Shown: piece by piece, positions 34,542-47,356 of the stretch
Position numbering within the stretch: the stretch's first letter is position 1
How the letters are laid out: every line of letters starts with the position of its first letter
NCBI GenBank assembly: GCA_029379385.1
Contig: CM055613.1
Span: 21,098,001-21,162,000, forward strand
Source of the DNA: Quillaja saponaria
Lineage: Eukaryota > Streptophyta > Magnoliopsida > Fabales > Quillajaceae
Reading direction: 5' to 3'
DNA: 64,000 nt
Notes under the pieces: generated by a model
Databases searched by the model: none
What the model saw: only the letters and a program-made list of their open reading frames with translations
What the model was told of the DNA's origin: nothing
Translations under genes and position numbers: made by a program

Positions 34542-36381
34542 ATGGCTATCATTTTAAGAAAGCTCTTTAACTCTATTAATTCTTCTGGTTGTTCCAGTAA
34601 TTTTTCTAAAAATAACAAAGAAATCATATTAATAGAAAATATAGAAAAAAAATTAAAAACTAGAATCTACCATAAGCTTCCGATAAGTATATTTATAAAA
34701 AAAGAAAGTTTTAGTCTAAAACAATACTATATAATCAAAATTACGAAAAAATCAATCTCTTTAAAAGAAGGACAAGATACGTTTAAACTTTCCTCATGTA
34801 AATTAATTGAATAATATAGAACGAAGTTTAAATATCTTCACATAAGAATGGTTCAGGTTGCGTTAAAACTCTTAACAAAATTTGGATTAAATACTTCAAC
34901 CTTAATATGTGTAAGAGATACAAGGCACAATAAATTTTTCAGATTCCTTATTAGGATGTATTAAATCAAGTTTATGTGATGACCCTATATTTTTAGTTGC
35001 TATCGAAACTTTTTTATCTCATTAACAGATCAAAACTTAATGAGTGCTTTAACGTAAAATATACAATCTTATAGTTTTGACATGTTACCAGGATCAGAAA
35101 ATATTGTCCTAATATATAAGATCTATTACAAGGTTATGAATACTATGTCACCCAATGCTAAAATAGAATCTAAGAAAGGTGAAACAACTTTATTTATAGC
35201 TAATCCAGCTAAAACAAATATAGTAGTTCTTAGGACAATATCTTGGGATCATGTTAAATTACATGAAACTTGAAAAATAGATTAAGGAGTTTTTCCAAAG
35301 AAAGCTGAAATAAGAAATTTGGAATCGGTAATAAAATATATCAATGGAGATGTAGAAATAAAATTCTCATCTAATAGAAAAATTAGGTTAAATTTAAGAG
35401 AATCTTCTAGAAGGTCTTCTACCTCTTATATACCTTTATAGAAGAAATTATCAAATCAAAAGATCTACCAAGTAGAAACACCTTCTAAATAAGGGTTAAA
35501 GTCACCCTCTAAAGATACCTCTCTTAACCTTCAGAGATAAGATACAGTGTCTGTATGTTATCTTAAAAAAATTCTATTCATCTTTTTACAAATAAGCATA
35601 AATGATTTTAAATTACTTTTAGTGAAAAGAAAAGAAATTATTAGATTTCTATGTATAAACAGTATATGAAAAAATTTCATAAAAAACCTGGATTCTTTAA
35701 TTAGCTTGAAAGTAGCATTTAGATATCACAAAAAAGTGGCCGGATTTTGAGAATCCTCAATTCCTAAATGTTTTAGAAGCTGTTTACCAAACTTTTTTTA
35801 CAAAAAGAAGAAAAAACATTTCCTCAATTCATCCTCCATAATCCTCCCTTTCTATTAAAAAAAATCTAAAAGAGGCAAGTCCTTACTCAGCTATGCCAAA
35901 AGAAGCATATACTTCAAGTGCTTTGGTTGAAATATCCAACCATAATAACTATACAAACTTATTCCTACAATTTTTAGGAAAACAATCTTATAGGATTGAA
36001 AATTTTCTTTAACAAGAAAAATCTTCACATCAAATTTTTTCACAAGCTTCAAGATCCTCCTCAAAAGAAATACCAATAGTAGACCCAATAATGACGAAAC
36101 CTCCTCCTGAAAAAAATTCAAAATTTAGAAAAGAGATTAAAGTTAATGAAAAAAATTTTGTTGATGAATTAGTAACTAGATTACAAATATTAAATCTGTC
36201 TGAAAAGAAAAATACAAGTGTTAATGTGTTAAGTCAGAAACAAATCAAATTTAACTGAAAATAAAGATTCTTACCTGGAAGTTAATGCACTTTATTGGAA
36301 TAAAATAATATCTACTGTCCCATCAAAAATATATTATCTTAGACTATCACCTCTACATCTTCAATATGAAGATAATGTTAT

Positions 36382-36535
36382 TGTTAAATAAAATAGAATA
36401 AGGAAAGGATTGTGGCATTGATTGATATCTCAAAGCCTACACCTATAAGCTTTATTTATAGTAAATAATAAAACATAGACTTCGACATTTAAATAATGTG
36501 GGACTACACAATACAATAATATTATATTCCTAATA
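36382..36535 (-). repeat. TRIM 3' LTR
   Basis: A 154-bp terminal repeat; about 96 percent identical by eye to its partner at 36,999-37,152. It contains the AGTCCCACATT word seen in many plant short-LTR elements. Confidence 0.93.
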
Positions 36536-36688
36536 CTCCCCTTCAAGATGGAGCATATAATGCTTAATCTTGTACAAATAAAACCCAATTACCAATCTCA
36601 ACACTCCCCTTTACTTACAACAATCTAGGTGAAGTTTCAATCCGTTTGATGAACATACTGGTACCCATGAATAGTACTCATATTGGCT

Positions 36689-36801
36689 GGAAAGAGACAC
36701 AACCGAATTTACCAGAAAAATAAAAAGAGCTCCATTGAAAAAACGCACAACGGGATTTTCCGGAAAAATAAAAGGGGCACCGCTGGAAAGAAACACAACG
36801 G
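36689..36801. repeat. Short tandem repeats inside the TRIM
   Basis: About two and a half units of roughly 47 bp lie in the TRIM internal region. Each holds a GAAA...CACAAC word, then a CCAGAAAAATAAAAAG or CCGGAAAAATAAAAGG word. Confidence 0.6.
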
Positions 36802-36998
36802 AAAGTTCATGAAGGTACTGTTGAACTGTCAAACTCTTTGAGCCGTCAAACCCTAAATAGGCTTGAAAAGAAAAGGGGAGTGAGCTGTCTTTTAGATGAA
36901 AGAGATAATTAGGGATAGAAAAGAGAAAATAATGAGGCTTGAATGGAAGAAATAACTAGGTTTAATTAGGGTTTTTTTCTCCTTAAGCTCTGATACTA

Positions 36999-37152
36999 TA
37001 TTAAATAAAATAGAATAAGGAAAGGATTGTAGCCTTGATTGATATCTCAAAGCCTACACCCATAAGCTTTATTTATAGTAAATAATAAAACATAGACTTC
37101 CACATTTAAACAATGTGGGACTACACAATACAATAATATTATATTCCTAATA
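36999..37152 (-). repeat. TRIM 5' LTR
   Basis: The partner 154-bp repeat, adjacent to the primer-binding site on the minus strand and bounded on the plus-strand right by the target duplication GTTAT. Confidence 0.93.
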
Positions 37153-37770
37153 GTTATCTAGGATATGATATAATTTGATGAAAAATCAATAGTTGAATGG
37201 AATATTGATGGTTTGGCAGAATACCAAATCCTTTAAACTACTAATTACATGCTTATGTATGCAGTTGCATGTAAATCAAATGGAAATCAAGACTGTTAAA
37301 TGGCATTAGCTATAATAAGTAGATTTACTGGTCAGTTACTTGGATGGTGGGTGGGATTTCCATCTGTCTAAAATCTCTAAACAAGATATTTTAAACTCAG
37401 TAGAACAAGAAAATGAAAATTTTGTTACTAATATAGTTAATACTCTAATCTATACAATAATAAATCATTTTGTGAAAGTTAATATACTCAAATTAGATAG
37501 ATCTCATGAACAATCGATAAATTTAAGATGTCCAAATTTATCTCATTTTTAATGGTATAAATATGTTTTTCTATCTAGAGTTTACTAAAGTCCAGATAAT
37601 CAAGCTGATTTTGAAAAAATAAAACATTATTAAAAAAATATAAATATTCTTCAAATAGATGAAGGATTAAAAAGATTCTTATGTCAGATTCTTTTAGAAG
37701 ACTTTGAAGAAGAAAAAGAAAAGGCTTTTGCTTTTATTTTAGAGCAACCTTTAGAAAAGTCAGAATTAAA

Positions 37771-38389
37771 TTCAAAAGTAGAAAAATTTGATTATGAGTA
37801 TGAAAATTCTGAAAAACCTCAATGTTGTTTTGATGCAGATTGCGAGGAGTGTAATATCAAAACCTTGGGGTTAAATAATATTAGTATCAATGTGCTTTCT
37901 AAAGATGAGAGTCTAATTTAGACTTAATACTTAAATTGAAGACTTATAAGAAAAACAAATACAATTAGAAAATTATATTCAAATGTCTTCTAGGGAAAAA
38001 AATAATCCAAAATCAAAGGAAGTGTAAAAGATGTTTCCTATTCTTTAAAAAATATAATTGAAAGAGTAAAAACCGTTAATATTTTTTCTAGCATACCAAC
38101 TATAGCTGATTTAAAATCAGAAATAAATAAAATAAAGGAAGATTTAAAAACTTTAAAAAAAAGAGTTCCTATGTTAGAAGAATCAGATGAAGATCAATTT
38201 TAGGATCTTATGTGAGAATTTACTAACAACATAAAAGATCAAGAATTTGAGGAAAAAAGAGTAATGATTCCAGAACCTGAAGAAGGATCTCTTAATATAT
38301 TAAATGATCCAAAAGGATGATTTATACTATAGAATTAGTAATAGCTCAAAAATAGTTCACTAAAGCAACTATTGAAGTGAACAATGAAT
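37771..38389 (+). pseudogene. Copy E: 5' part of pol up to the CACTA insertion
   Basis: The charged N-terminal region of the viral pol gene continues (Cys-rich segment near 37,830-37,870, coiled-coil-like Lys/Glu part near 38,130-38,180). It leads to the protease, which is cut at 38,389 by the CACTA element just before the active site. The other half resumes at 49,429. Several stops are present. Confidence 0.85.
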
Positions 38390-38392
38390 TTA

Positions 38393-38422
38393 CACTACTA
38401 GAAAATAACAGTTTAGCAACGA
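38393..38422 (+). repeat. CACTA left terminal inverted repeat
   Basis: Thirty bases with CACTA at the tip; 27 of 30 match the reverse complement of 49,396-49,425 (differences at positions 14, 16 and 26). Confidence 0.94.
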
Positions 38423-38720
38423 AATTTAGTGATAGATATATTTTGTCGTAATTCTGTCACTAATTTGGTAGGAAAATATCAATAACCGCGTAAACTAATG
38501 GCAAGCAAACATTGTGACATATTAGCGATGAATATTTCGTCGCTATTCTGTCACTAAGTTTAGTGACAGAATAAGTGACAGAATAGCGACGGAATATTTG
38601 TTGCAAATTTAAAATTTTTGATATTGAGACGGATTTATGATGGAAAACATTCCGTAGCTAAAAGAAATATGGTGCAATGGATTTGCGACAAAATTTCCAT
38701 CGTTAATCAATAATTTACGA
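38423..38720. repeat. CACTA left subterminal repeat region with hairpin
   Basis: Repeated words of the type GCGACGGAAT, TTCGTCGCTA and TCTGTCACTA occur in both orientations. A perfect 13-bp stem (TATTCTGTCACTA at 38,544-38,556 and its complement at 38,561-38,573) with a 4-base loop lies here. Such subterminal motifs bind the TNPA-type protein in En/Spm elements. Confidence 0.8.
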
Positions 38721-41700
38721 TTTTAATACCTTTTTCTCTTAATTTATTCCATTTTTTCCCAAAAAAAATAAAAATTAAACGAGATCACTCGCCTCTCTCT
38801 ATGACTCAATTTTTTTTTGCTTAATTCTATTTTTTTTCTATGACAGGGGTACAACATAACTTTGATATTGTCGCCTGTCAACTAGCATTGTGTAATTGCG
38901 AAGGAAAGATTAAAAAAAAAAATTATATTTTTAATTCATCAATTCATATTTTTATTAGACTGAAAAAGATTATATTGTTATCTTTAACCAAAAAATATAT
39001 AATATATTTCTCAAATTGAAACTAATACCCAGTTTTAATAATTTGTTAAAAAAATAGTCATTTTAATTTGCGTAAGAGGCAAAAAATTATAATAGGGACG
39101 TAAATTATTCTTTATTCTAAATTTGCTCTCTTTTCTTCAATCAAAGTTGTACACAATTTTCATTTATTGAGTATCTCACCAAAAAAAAAAAAATCATTAG
39201 TGTACTAATTTCTTTTTTATATATTTTCTTGGAGAAAAAGATTTAATCTAAATTATATATAAAAATGGTTTCATTGCAAAATTTTTTGATTTTCTTAAAT
39301 ACTCTTTGGAGTTTTTATTATTGTTATGCACATAGCCTTTAGTTGTTATTTGCTTCAAATAGAGAATTATTATTATTATTATTTAATTTTTCTTCATTTT
39401 CATATCAATAGGGTTTAAATTATTTTATGACTATTAATTTCTTAAAAGAAATATTAAGAGTATAGTTTTTCTTATTATAATATTGTTTTGTGACTATTGA
39501 TTTTTTTTTAAAATTCTTTTCAATATTATTAAATATATAATTTGTCAATAACTATATATCAATAGTAATTAAGATTAAATTTCTTAATTTTTTTTAAATT
39601 TAATAAGTTATAAATAATTATAATAATATAAATTTTTATATAAAAAATACTATAAATTAAAAGAAATATTAAGAGTGTAATTTTTATGATTATAATATTA
39701 TCGTGTTAATTTTTTTTTTTCATCTTTAGAATATTTTAAAAAATATAGATATATTATGAATTAAAAAAATCAAACTAAAACTAATACCCAATTTTAATAA
39801 TCTGTTAAGAAAGGCCATTTTAATTAGCGTAAGAGACAAAAAATTACAGTAGGGATGTAAAATTATTCGTTATTCTAAATTAGCTCTCTTATCTTTTGTT
39901 TTTCTTTGATTCAATCAAAGTTGTACACAATTTTCATTTATTTAGTATCTCACAAAAAAAAAATTCAAAATTTGTTTTACAATTTTATTTTGTAAATCTC
40001 ACCCAAAAAAAAAAAAAAAAAACACCATTGGTATACTTAATCTCCTTTTTATATATTTTATTGGAGAAAAAGATTTAATCTATATTATATATAAAAGTGG
40101 TTTCATGGCAAAAAATTTTAATTTTCTTAGATACTCTTTTGAGTTTTTATTATTATTATGTACATAGTCTTTAGTTGTTATTTGCTTCAAATAGAGAATT
40201 ATTATTATTATTATTTTCAAATTTTTCTTCATTTTCATATCAAATGGTTTGTAATTATTTTATGACTATTAATTTCTTATATACTAATTCTTCTCAATAA
40301 TAATAAATTTATAATTGTTTTTAATAATTATATGTCAATAGTAATTAAAATTGAATTATATATATATATATTTTTTGTTTAATAAACTCCTAATAATCAT
40401 TATTTTTTGAAGTTCTTCTCAAATTTATGAATTAAAATTTTAATAACTTATTATGAATTAAAAGAAATATTAAGAGTATATTTTTTATTATTATAATATT
40501 ATTTTATGACTATTGATTTTTTTTTTAATTCTTTTCAATATTAATAAATATATAATTTGTCAATATCTATATATTTATTATGTACTAAGAAAGTGATTAA
40601 AATGTAAATAAATATAAAACTTGATAAATTGTAGAAAAATAAGTATGGATAAATTATTGATGATTAAGTTGTTTTAAGGCTTATTGAGGTAACTAGGAAT
40701 ATAAATAAATAATTTAAGCGATCATTATGGGATAGAAAATATTATGGAAATTATGCAAAAGTTAAATTGTGGAGTAAGGATTAAATTGAAAAGATTAAGG
40801 ACTAAATTAAAGAAACATAAACCACTTGTATTAAGTGCAAGGAATGATTATGCTTCTTCAATCCGTGGGTTTAATTGGTGGTTTCATGATGTTAGTTTCT
40901 TCAAGTATTATTGTTTGGCTAGCAAGACTTTCGGCCATAACCAAGAAAATGAGAAAGATGTTTATATTATGAATTAAAAAAACTCTAATTTTTTTTTTTA
41001 ATTTCCTTTCCTTACTATATTTTTTTTCCTTTTTCTATTGAAACAAAAGCAACAATAGATCTTTCAAATCCCTAGCCCAGATAAAAGCTCTTTGAAATCC
41101 CTAATCTCAAACTCCAGTCTTCTTCTCTAACATCCAAGAGCAAAATTAAAGACTACTCCTAGTGGTGGATAAACATGAGCCTGTTGCAACAAAAGATCGT
41201 GTCAAAGATTGGAGATACGTGTAATTGGTGGTTCAAAATCCTCTCTTCATTTTGTCTTCTTCAGTGGTTGTTAAAGGTCTACACTTTCTTACTTTCTTTT
41301 ATTTTCTTTTAACGTTTTTTACTTGCTTGCCTTCCTCTGTTTTATGTATGTTCTTAGCTTTTAGGAAGCTTGCTGTAATGATACTATACTACAAGTCTTT
41401 ATACAAACTGATTTATTTAATAAAAAGTCTACAAGTCATTTGCTTGCCTTCCTCTGTCTTAGGTCTGTTCTTATTGTATATGGTTCAATTTTAGTTGCAT
41501 GGTCTAAAGTCAATTAAAAAGTCTATCAATTTCAAGTTGGATAACATTAGTTAGTTGTTATGCAAAGGAGGACATTTTAAGGCAGGTTAAATGGGCTAAC
41601 AAAGTTTATGGATTGTTAACTAAAACTGGGATGTTTGCAAGGAATTTGGTTTGTCTAAGAAGCTACAAGGAAAAGCATTCTAATGGCTCTGAGACGTTCT

Positions 41701-43570
41701 AATGTAATATATGTTGCTTACAAGGAAAAGATCAAATTGTTATAGTGAAAAGTAAATCCATAAGTGCTGGTAAGGAATATATATTTCATTATATAATCCA
41801 ACGATTTGCCATCAATTAATAAATAGCTTTGAACTCTACTGTTGCAGAGAAGGCCATTGGATGAATTAGTATTTAAAGCATTCTAGTATACCAAGATGAC
41901 GCTTAGAAGGAGCATATTTCCATGACAGAAGTAAGATTGGCTTTGAGTTTTGTTACATAAGTAACCATAGGCCCAAATAACATTAAAACTTATAGATCTC
42001 CTTTTCTTTTGGAGCATCTTTTCATTTGGAAAAAAAGTGAAAAAAATCTTGAGTAAAGATAACTTTTATCATGAATGTGATTTGTTAAGTACAATAGCTA
42101 TTGCCTGTAGATTAATAAATATATGGAAATTTTTACTTATATATCTACTGAATCTACTAAACCTACCAACGGACCTTGTTATGTTAAAGTCTAGGTTTCC
42201 ATGTTGTAAAAAAATTTAGATTTCATGTACTGTTATTTAAGAAAGTTCTTTTGTATTTGTAGAGAATATGACACATTGTTAAGTTTGTTACTTGATTCTT
42301 CTCTGCCCTAAGGATTTGTAATGAATTAGGATAGCATTACTTCATCGTTTCCTATCTATATTGTACTGGATGACTTTGCACAAAGACTACGAAGGTTTAT
42401 TATTTTATTTAACAAGGGTAATAGGCCTAGATTATTGTTCAAATAATTAGCTTTCAAAAGGTTACCAGCTTTATCTTTGATTACTTTATACCAAAATGGT
42501 GGCAAAAAAACTTAGTAGTACTAATGATTATTGAAAATGATTGTTATTTGGTATATTTCTTACTTATTATCTAATTCAACATGTGATGTGATTATCAATT
42601 TTGGTATCTCTGCGGATGTTATAACTTTTGATAAAAAGGTGATTTTGATCTAAAGAATATCTAGGTTTTGAAAACAAAGTAATTTTTTTTTCTCTCATTT
42701 GCAGTAGGCAATGGGCAGTATTGTAGCAGTAGTCAGATTATAACAAATTGTTTGTGAATATTTAGCCATTGTACCTTGGTGATTTTAATATATAATAAAG
42801 AGCTCAGAAAAGGTAATGTGTACAATCATTATTTTCCATTTTTGTTCTTTGTTGTGGTATGATCTATCAATGCATGATTCTTCATGTTCCATTTAGTATA
42901 ATGTACATTCCCCAATATGTTTGCATCAGTTCTATTACTTGACTGCTGCATGGTGTGTCAATAGTTTGTAATTAAATTTGTTCATTAATTTCTTATGCAA
43001 CAATTAAGATTTGTTGATATAGATGTTAATTAGACTATCTTTGTTCTTAGATTAATTAGTGAGATAGTTAATATTTTTTACATTTTACAAATACTCAAAA
43101 CTTAGATTCTCGTTCAAGAATTGTTGCCAATCAAAATTCAATTATGTTGGTCATTAAGTTTGACAATATTGAATTACCATTAGTTAACGAATCTTGAATT
43201 GTCCAAAGTGAACAGTTTAGGGAAGCGACACATATCATTCACTACAGTAATATCTTAATTTGGATTTCCTTTAGTTTAAATTTTGGTTTCATTTCTCTAT
43301 GTTCTCCAGGTGCATAAATAGACACAGAGTAATTGTTGTGTTTATGTTGTGCACTTAGGAGACCTAGGAAAATGCTGCCAAAATTTTGTTAAGTTAGAAT
43401 GAAGGATTAAGATATTATTGGAATGAGGGTGCTGTTTTCCTGAATAGGATAGCATCATCTTACTCTTAAGAATGAGTTAAAGGTGTTAGAAATCATGCAC
43501 ATATTATTTATTTACCTAGAATATGAAGTTCAAGTGATGAAAAATTTGTCTTCTATGTTTTAGTTGAAAA
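38721..43570. other. CACTA left arm, non-coding
   Basis: No transposase domain is visible. The part 39,010-39,520 is repeated with changes at about 39,772-40,330 (shared words CTAATACCCA, TTGTACACAATTTTCATTTAT, AAGAAATATTAAGAGT), a period near 765 bp. A 30-bp word TGCTTGCCTTCCTCTG occurs near 41,333 and again near 41,441. Short frames at 40,744-40,977 and 41,225-41,494 lack recognisable features. AT-rich microsatellites (ATT runs) are frequent. Confidence 0.65.
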
Positions 43571-46500
43571 ATGTTGCCAGATCATAGTTGGATGTCTAAT
43601 TGGAGGAATTCTGTTAGGATGACAAATGAATTTAAAGATGGGGTTGAAGAGTTTATAAAATTTGCAACTGAAAATGATAAAAGAATTATGAACAATAAAG
43701 GTCTTTTATGGTGTCCTTGTGCGATTTGTAAAAACAAGAAGTGGAAGAATCCGTTTGAAATTTCAAAACATTTGTATAATAAGAGTTTTAAAGATGGATA
43801 TTTGAATTGGACATTGCATGGTGAGGAGTTATGAGGAGACGACGAATCTTATGAAGGCATGAAAAACCCACCACTGGTTAATCCAAACCCTTATATAGAC
43901 ATGGGCATGGACGATGTTCATTTTGAACGTCAAATGAATGATGATAATGTACATGATGAAGAACCAAATCAATCAGCATCAAAATTTTATGACTTATTAA
44001 ATTATGCTGAGGAGCCTTTATGGGAAGGTTGTGATGAACACACTACATTGTCTGCAGTTTCACAGCTATTAAATTTAAAATCTGAGTTCAATATGAGTGA
44101 AACTCATTATGATCGAATGATGGAGATTATCAAGAGTATGCTACCAAAAACAGAGAAGTTACCTGATAATTTTTACAGATCAAAGAAGTTGGTTGATGAA
44201 CTGGGGTTAGAATATAAACAAATACATGTATGCCTAAATGATTGTACCGTATACTATGATAAAGATGTAGATAAGACAATATGCCATATTTGTAATCACC
44301 AACGATACAAGACTAAGAAAGCCCGTAATTCAAAACAGAAAGATGTTCCTTACAAGATATTAAGGTACTTTCCAATTATTCAAAGACTTCAGAGATTGTA
44401 TATGTTAGATAAGACTGCAAGACATATGAGATGGCATATGGAAGGTGTTCGTTGTGACCCAAATTTAATAACTCATCTGTCGGATGCTGAAGCCTGGAAG
44501 AAATTTGATATTTCTCACCCTGATTTTGCAAGTGAGATTCAAAATGTCTGTCTTGGGCTTTCTACCAATGGATTTAACTCGTTTGGAAATTCAAGTGTAC
44601 CGGTTACTTGTTAGCTCGTTTTCATTACTCCATACAATCTACCGCCAAGCATATGCATGAAACGAACATCAATATTCTTGACATTGGTTATTCTTGGCCC
44701 TAATTCACCAAAAAAGCACTTAGATGTTTACTTGAAACTTTAGGTGAATAAGGTGAAAATTCTGTGGGATGAAGATGTCTTCACTTTTGATGCTTACAAA
44801 AAACAGAATTTCTTAATGAGGGCTTCACTTTTATGGACAATCAGTGATTTTCCTGCATATGGGATGTTATCCAAGTGGAGTACGCAGGGGAAACTTGCTT
44901 GTCCAATTTGCATGGAAAGAACTAAATCATTTTATCTTAAGAATGGCAGTGAATGTTGTTAGTTTGATTGTCATCGACAATTTTTGAAAATGGATCATCG
45001 GTTTCGAAGAAACAAGAATGATTTCAAAAAGGGAATTGTTGAGAAATCACCCTCACCCTTACGATTGAGTGGTGCAGAAGTCAAGACACAAGTATTTAAG
45101 CATCCTCAAATCACATTTGGCAAAAATAGTGGTAGGCAAAAACATCATGGATTTGGTAAGGATCATAATTGGAGAAAGCGCAGTATCTTTTGGAAATTAT
45201 CGTATTGGGAAACTAATTTGATTTGCCACAATTTGGATGTCACGTATATTGAAAAAAATATTTTTGATAATGTGTTCAAGACCCTTATGAATGTTAAGGG
45301 AAAAACAAAAGACAATTGAAAGGCACGTGAGAATTTACGATTGCTATGCAAGCATCCATAATTAGAGCTATACAAGCATGGTGACAAGTTGATGAAACCA
45401 AAAGCTGTATATGTTTTAACAGATGATCAAATACAAAAAGTTTGTTAGTGGTTAAAACAATTGCGTTTTCTAGATGGTTATGTATCCAATGTAGCTAACA
45501 GTGTTAATGTTACCGAGAAGAAACTATACAGCATGAAAAGTCATGATTGTCATGTGTTCCTACAGAGATTATTGGCATTGGCTACGCGAGACTTTTTGCC
45601 TAAACCAATATGGGGAGCACTAACTGAATTGAGCCAATTTTTTGTGGATATATGTTAAACTGAAATACAAGCTGATCAAATGCTCCAACTAGAAGCTAAC
45701 ATTGTTGAAATCTTATGCAAGTTGGAAATGATATACATTCCTGGTCTTTTTGATTCAATGGAGCACTTAATTGTCCATCTACCATACGAGATTAGAGTTG
45801 GAGGCCCTGTACAATATCGTTGGATGTACCTATTTGAGAGGTGAAGTTACATAACTTGATTTATCATTTACAAAGTCATAAATTTGAATATCTTTTTCAA
45901 TACTAATGTTGATTTTAACCATTAGGTGCATGCATGATTTTAAAAAAAAATTCGCAATAAAGCGCAAATAAAGGGGTCTATTTGTGAAGAATAAATGTTA
46001 GAAGAAATTTCAAATTTTTGTTTAATGTATTTTGGACTACACGTTCGTACAAGACGTACAAAACTCTCCCGAAATGATGTTAAAGATCAAGAGATTCCTC
46101 AGACTACTCTATGTCTCTCAATTTTTGAATATCATAGAAGACATTTTGGTAGGGGTTGGACTAAAAATTTACCAGATATAGATATGGAAGCTACAGAGAC
46201 ATAAGTTCTCCTAAATTGTAGTGAGATTGAAGCATACATTGGGTAAGAATTTTTTAATTCACATCCTAACTGATAAACAGCTAAATATAAATCATTCATT
46301 TATACAAATTAATATTGCTTTTAACAGGAAATTTGATGGCATGTTGAGCATCATCAATCCTCTTATCACTGCTCAACAAATTGAGAAGGAAAGGGAGAAT
46401 GGTTTCTTAAATTGGATGAAACAACTTGTAAGTATGACACTTTAATACATATTTATTATTAAACATTTTATGCTACTAATGATTTTTTAATTAGGCTCAT

Positions 46501-47221
46501 GAGAATCGCATTGACGATTCTCTCATATGAGATATGGCTCATGGTCCTCAAAATTGTGTTAAATGTTACAATGCTTTCATCGTCAACAGATATAGGTTTC
46601 ATACTAAGGATTATGGGGAAAATAAGAAAACAATAAACAATGGTGTTTGTGTTTTAGGTAGTAACTATGGTAATGATGCATTAGATTATTATGAGATAGT
46701 CGAGGAAATTTTAGAATTCACTTACCTAGGTGACAATAACAAGGTAGTTCTATTAAGATGTAAGTGGTTTGATCCATTTATGGAAATCAATCACAAGTCC
46801 AAACTTTGGTCATTTGAGCCATTTATATTAGCTAAGCAAGCCCAACAAGTGTACTACATGAAATATCCAGCTTCAAAAAATAAAGATAGGGTTGATTGGT
46901 GGGTTGCATGCAAAGTTAAAATCAAGGTACATACTTCTGAGGTGTATATGGAGGAAGAAAATCATAATTGCTATCAGAATTATGTTGGAGCTACCTATTT
47001 TTCATTTAGATTCCAATCTAATGAAATTGACGAACCAATTATCTTGTTTGACGGAGGCATCATGGAAGAAGTGAATCTGAATGAGTTAACACCTCGTACT
47101 AAAAAAAGGACAAGAAATTAACTTCAAGAAAATGTTGATGTGGGTGATGATGATGATGATATAAATGATGAGGAAGATGAGGCAGAATGAAAATCAGAAA
47201 GTGATGATATGAATAACATTT
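43571..47221 (+). pseudogene. CACTA TNPD-like transposase (Tnp2 family), broken
   Basis: The first segment (43,571-43,834) is the transposase-associated domain with its zinc-binding pattern (SWMSNWR, WCPCAICKN). After a stop, 43,859-44,614 carries the start of the Tnp2 transposase (CHICNHQRY zinc pattern, RHMRWHMEG). It continues in broken frames at 44,744-44,962 (ISDFPAYGMLSKWS, LACPICMERTKS), 44,984-45,319 and 45,461-45,658. The DUF4218-like and DUF4216-like parts follow; the latter is open at 46,534-47,121. Likely introns are 45,842-45,925, 46,243-46,327 and 46,428-46,494, with GT/AG ends. An Asp/Glu-rich tail ends near 47,221. The protein would bind element ends and cut them; at least eight stops or shifts make it inactive. 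Confidence 0.9.
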
Positions 47222-47356
47222 AAAAAATTATACTTGTAATGTGTATGTTATTAATATGCCATTCAATATAATATTTGCCTTATGTTAACAATTAAATTTT
47301 ATTGTACGCTATTACAAATATATGTTATTATGTATATACTGTTTGTATTTTGAAGT

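Larger units (their letters stand above)
36382..37152 (-). mobile_element. TRIM retrotransposon (771 bp) in copy E
   Basis: Two direct repeats of 154 bp (36,382-36,535 and 36,999-37,152) differ at about six positions and bound a 463-bp internal region without coding capacity. The target duplication GTTAT is present on both sides (36,377-36,381 and 37,153-37,157). Read on the minus strand, the first LTR is followed by TAGTATCAGAGC (36,998-36,987), a tRNA-Met primer site with one change. A purine tract CTTGAAGGGGAG (36,547-36,536) lies before the second LTR. These features define a terminal-repeat retrotransposon in miniature. The LTR begins TATTAGG on the minus strand, so the usual TG is changed to TA. 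Confidence 0.95.
34542..37770 (+). pseudogene. Copy E: movement protein-capsid polyprotein, split by a TRIM
   Basis: The first 90 codons from ATG 34,542 are open. The movement protein core follows (about 34,850-35,270, ending ESKKGETTLFIANPAKTN). The capsid part is interrupted at 36,381 by a 771-bp TRIM element and resumes at 37,158. The region 37,340-37,552 contains the HEQSINLRCPNLSHF capsid-like segment. Near 37,617-37,632 two deletions remove several hundred bases including the whole CCHC zinc knuckle; the second junction is shared with copy F. The gene has many stops besides. Confidence 0.84.

Noticed and set aside
40744..41494. Short frames in the CACTA left arm as captured host gene exons
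   Set aside because: Neither shows a known domain or consistent codon use, and both lie in repeated AT-rich DNA.
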